Shown piece after piece: positions 61,730 through 64,000 of a stretch of 64,000 nt of DNA (positions are counted from its first letter, which is position 1; every line of letters begins with the position of its first letter). The notes beneath the pieces are model-generated. The model was not told the DNA's origin. It did no database searches and saw only the letters and a list, made by a program, of their open reading frames with translations. A program made the translations under genes and the position numbers. The stretch is from Edwardsiella anguillarum (GTDB lineage: Bacteria; Pseudomonadota; Gammaproteobacteria; Enterobacterales; Enterobacteriaceae): NCBI RefSeq assembly GCF_008801815.1, contig NZ_VZOX01000014.1; one strand, 5' to 3'.

Positions 61730-62685
61730 CGCTCCTGGCCTGGTGCCTCGCCTGGATCCTCGACGCCGCGATCGGCGATCCGCCGCGCTGGCCGCACCCG
61801 GTACGCTGGATGGGGCTGCTGATCACCGCCCTGCAGCGGTGCGTACGCCGTCGCTGCCGCAGCGAGGGTGCGCTGCGCATCGGCGGCGGCCTGATGTGGC
61901 TGACGGTGGTGGGGGGGACGTGGGGCGTGGCCTGGGGGGGCGTGACGCTGGCGCGGGCGATCCATCCGTGGCTGGGGTGGGCGGTCGAGGTCTGGATGAT
62001 CTTTACCACGCTGGCCGGCCGCTGCCTGGCGGACGCCGCCCGGGAGGTCGAACGGCCGCTGCGCGCCGGCGCGCTCGCCGAGAGCCGCGAAAAGCTCTCC
62101 TGGATCGTGGGCCGCGATACCTCGCAGCTGCAGCCGCCGCAGATCAACCGGGCGGTGGTGGAGACCGTTGCCGAGAATACGGTGGATGGCATCATCGCAC
62201 CGCTGTTCTTCCTGCTGCTGGGCGGCGCGCCGCTGGCGATGGCCTACAAGGCGGTCAATACCCTCGATTCGATGGTGGGCTACAAGCATGAGAAGTACCG
62301 AGCGATCGGCATGGTGAGCGCCCGGATGGATGATGCGGCGAACTACCTGCCCGCGCGGCTGAGCTGGCTGCTGCTGAGCGCGGCGGCGTGGCTGTGCCGC
62401 GACGATTTTTCCCGCGCGCTGCGCATCGGCTGGCGCGATCGCCGCTGCCACAGCAGCCCCAACTGCGCGTGGTCAGAGGCGACCGTGGCCGGCGCGTTGG
62501 GGATCCGGCTGGGGGGGCCGAACGACTACTTCGGCCAGCGGGTGGAGAAGCCCTGGATCGGCGATGCGCGCCGCGCGGTTACCCCGGACGATATTTCCCG
62601 AACGATTCGACTGATGTGGGTCGCGTCAGCCCTGGCGCTGGCGCTGTTGATGGCGGTGCGCTGGCTGGTGGCCGGCGCGGCCTGA
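61726..62685 (+). CDS. cbiB: Adenosylcobinamide-phosphate synthase CbiB
   Basis: 319 residues from the ATG at 61726, which overlaps the cbiA stop; the frame is open to 61579. Integral membrane enzyme that attaches the aminopropanol (phosphate) linker to adenosylcobyric acid. Family pattern: LDAAIGDPPRWPHPVRWMG near residues 11-29, VVETVAENTVDGIIAPLF near 145-162, and NTLDSMVGYKHEKY near 181-194. Works with the product of the PduX pathway. Confidence 0.95.
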   Translation: MTLLAWCLAWILDAAIGDPPRWPHPVRWMGLLITALQRCVRRRCRSEGALRIGGGLMWLTVVGGTWGVAWGGVTLARAIHPWLGWAVEVWMIFTTLAGRCLADAAREVERPLRAGALAESREKLSWIVGRDTSQLQPPQINRAVVETVAENTVDGIIAPLFFLLLGGAPLAMAYKAVNTLDSMVGYKHEKYRAIGMVSARMDDAANYLPARLSWLLLSAAAWLCRDDFSRALRIGWRDRRCHSSPNCAWSEATVAGALGIRLGGPNDYFGQRVEKPWIGDARRAVTPDDISRTIRLMWVASALALALLMAVRWLVAGAA

Positions 62686-62697
62686 GGAGACGAGAGC

Positions 62698-63330
62698 ATG
62701 CAATATATCCAGCAACCCCGGGCGATTGAGGCCAAAAGCTTCGACATCATCGGCGAGATCATCCGTGAGACGCGCCCGGCGTATCGGTTCGCCAGCCCGC
62801 TGCACGAGGCGATCGTCACGCGGGTTATCCACACCACCGCCGATTTTGACTGGCTGGATATCCTCTGGTTTTCCCCGGATGCGCTGACGCAGCTGTGCGC
62901 GGCGCTGAGCCGCCCGTCCGTCATCTACACCGATACGACGATGGCCCTCTCGGGGATCAACAAGCCCCTGCTGGCCACGTTTGGCGGCGAGTGCCGCTGC
63001 TATATCAGCGATGCGCGGGTGGTGGCGCAGGCGCAGGCGCAGGGGATCACCCGCTCCATGGCGGCGGTCGATCGGGCGGTGGCGGAGGCGGAGCGCCCGG
63101 TGTTCGTCTTTGGCAATGCGCCGACGGCGCTATTCCGCCTGCTGGAGCACGATATCGCCGTCGGCGGCGTGGTGGGGGTGCCGGTGGGGTTTGTCGGCGC
63201 GGCGGAGTCGAAAGCGGCGCTGACGCACAGCGGCTTGCCCGCCATTGCGGCGCTGGGGCGCAAGGGCGGCAGCAACGTGGCGGCGGCGATCGTTAACGCC
63301 GTGCTGTACCACCTGCGGGGGGCAACATGA
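62698..63330 (+). CDS. cbiC: Precorrin-8X methylmutase CbiC
   Basis: 210 residues. Moves the C-11 methyl group to C-12 to form cobyrinate (cobalt-precorrin-8). Family motifs: P-x-x-I-E-x-x-S-F at the start, RVIHTTADFDW near 41-51 with the catalytic His, and VVGVPVGFVGAAESK near 160-175. Twelve bases after cbiB; overlaps cbiD by four bases. Confidence 0.96.
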   Translation: MQYIQQPRAIEAKSFDIIGEIIRETRPAYRFASPLHEAIVTRVIHTTADFDWLDILWFSPDALTQLCAALSRPSVIYTDTTMALSGINKPLLATFGGECRCYISDARVVAQAQAQGITRSMAAVDRAVAEAERPVFVFGNAPTALFRLLEHDIAVGGVVGVPVGFVGAAESKAALTHSGLPAIAALGRKGGSNVAAAIVNAVLYHLRGAT

Positions 63331-64000
63331 GCGATCGGGCCTTTGATACGCCGGTGTGGCACCACGGAAAGGCGCTGCGCAAGGGCTATACCACCGGCTC
63401 CTGCGCCACCGCGGCCGCCAAGGTCGCCGCGCTGATGGCGCTGCGCCAGCAGCTGATCCATCAGGTCGCCATCGTGACTCCCTCCGGCGTCACGCTGAAC
63501 CTGAGCGTTGAATCCCCGCATATCGAGGGGGAGCAGGCCATCGCCGCCATTCGCAAAGACGGCGGCGATGATGTCGATGCGACCCACGGTATGCTGATTT
63601 TCGCGCGGGTCACGCTCAACGACAGCGGCGCGATCTCGCTGTCGGGGGGCGAGGGGATCGGCACCGTGACGCGCAAGGGCATTGGCCTGCCCATCGGCAG
63701 CGCGGCGATCAACCGCACGCCCCGCCACACCATTGAGTCGGCGGTGCGCGAGGCGATCGGCCCGACGCGCGGCGCCGCGGTCGAGATCTTTGCGCCGGAG
63801 GGCGTCGCGCGGGCGCAGAAAACCTATAACGCCCGCCTGGGTATCCTGGGCGGCATCTCGATTATCGGCACCACGGGCATCGTGACGCCGATGTCGGAGG
63901 AGAGCTGGAAGCGTTCGCTGGCGCTGACCCTGGAGATGAAGCGCGCCGCCGGGATGACGCGGGTGGTGCTGGTGCCGGGCAACCACGGCGAGCGCTTTGT
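63327..64000 (+). CDS. cbiD: Cobalt-precorrin-5B C1-methyltransferase CbiD, 3' truncated by window edge
   Basis: 224 codons visible; the frame is open to the last base. The ATG at 63327 overlaps the cbiC stop. Start region LRKGYTTGSCATAAAKVAAL near residues 18-37 is the CbiD signature; I-G-T-V-T-R-K-G-I-G-L near 112 and G-I-L-G-G-I-S-I-I-G-T-T-G-I-V near 173 also match. Methylates C-1 of the corrin ring in the anaerobic pathway. The rest of the cbi operon should follow. Confidence 0.96.
   Translation, partial: MSDRAFDTPVWHHGKALRKGYTTGSCATAAAKVAALMALRQQLIHQVAIVTPSGVTLNLSVESPHIEGEQAIAAIRKDGGDDVDATHGMLIFARVTLNDSGAISLSGGEGIGTVTRKGIGLPIGSAAINRTPRHTIESAVREAIGPTRGAAVEIFAPEGVARAQKTYNARLGILGGISIIGTTGIVTPMSEESWKRSLALTLEMKRAAGMTRVVLVPGNHGERF

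Noticed and set aside
63000..63986. 328-codon open frame on the - strand
   Set aside because: Antisense to cbiC and cbiD, whose motifs are clear.

Overview
The window looks like the chromosome of an enterobacterium (Enterobacterales). AtoS is close to the E. coli protein in length and N-terminus, the ato genes are in E. coli order, and xapA, pduX and cbiABCD are all enterobacterial types. The backbone is GC-rich and interrupted by AT-richer accessory blocks. A GC-rich genus such as Edwardsiella or a Klebsiella-like organism would fit, but nothing here fixes the genus.

Layout. (1) 1-17264, + strand: half of a type VI secretion (T6SS) cluster, running clpV (5' end cut off), vgrG, two associated small or unknown genes, tssM, tssA, a PAAR protein with an unrecognised C-terminal domain, tssF, tssG, tssJ, tssE and a VasL-like tssA paralogue. 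Most neighbours overlap by a few bases. (2) 17265-19154: an IS5-type transposase scrap and a trimeric autotransporter with four nearly identical 189-bp repeats. (3) 19794-29261: a natural-product block with a Sfp/EntD-type phosphopantetheinyl transferase, a thermolysin-like metalloprotein without signal peptide, an orphan C-A-T-E-C nonribosomal peptide synthetase and a HAD phosphatase. (4) 30022-40161: a defence block on the - strand, McrBC followed by type I restriction-modification HsdMSR. (5) 40577-47937: atoSC-atoDAEB for acetoacetate and short-chain fatty acid catabolism, with a readable sigma-54 promoter and AtoC palindrome. (6) 48269-51676: a LysR regulator divergent from xapA and a CNT nucleoside transporter. 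(7) 51786-52590: decayed IS903-like and IS2-like sequences. (8) 52849-58595: a very large DUF4011/superfamily 1 helicase/nuclease protein, split by a frameshift exactly at a run of eight G, followed by a 10 x 9-bp minisatellite. (9) 58917-64000: pduX divergent from cbiABCD, with a cobalamin riboswitch in front of cbiA.

How the parts work together. The T6SS genes encode the baseplate (TssE, F, G, A), membrane complex (TssJ, M), spike (VgrG, PAAR) and recycling ATPase (ClpV) of one machine. Sheath, tube and TssK/L genes must lie upstream of the window. The transferase would activate the carrier domain of the synthetase. AtoSC senses substrate and drives atoDAEB through sigma-54. The riboswitch shuts cbi expression when cobalamin is plentiful, while PduX supplies threonine phosphate for the nucleotide loop.

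The most unusual items are the G8-interrupted helicase/nuclease, the orphan NRPS, the PAAR protein with an unknown C-terminal domain, the 189-bp adhesin repeats, and a 45-bp perfectly conserved hairpin repeat on either side of atoSC.
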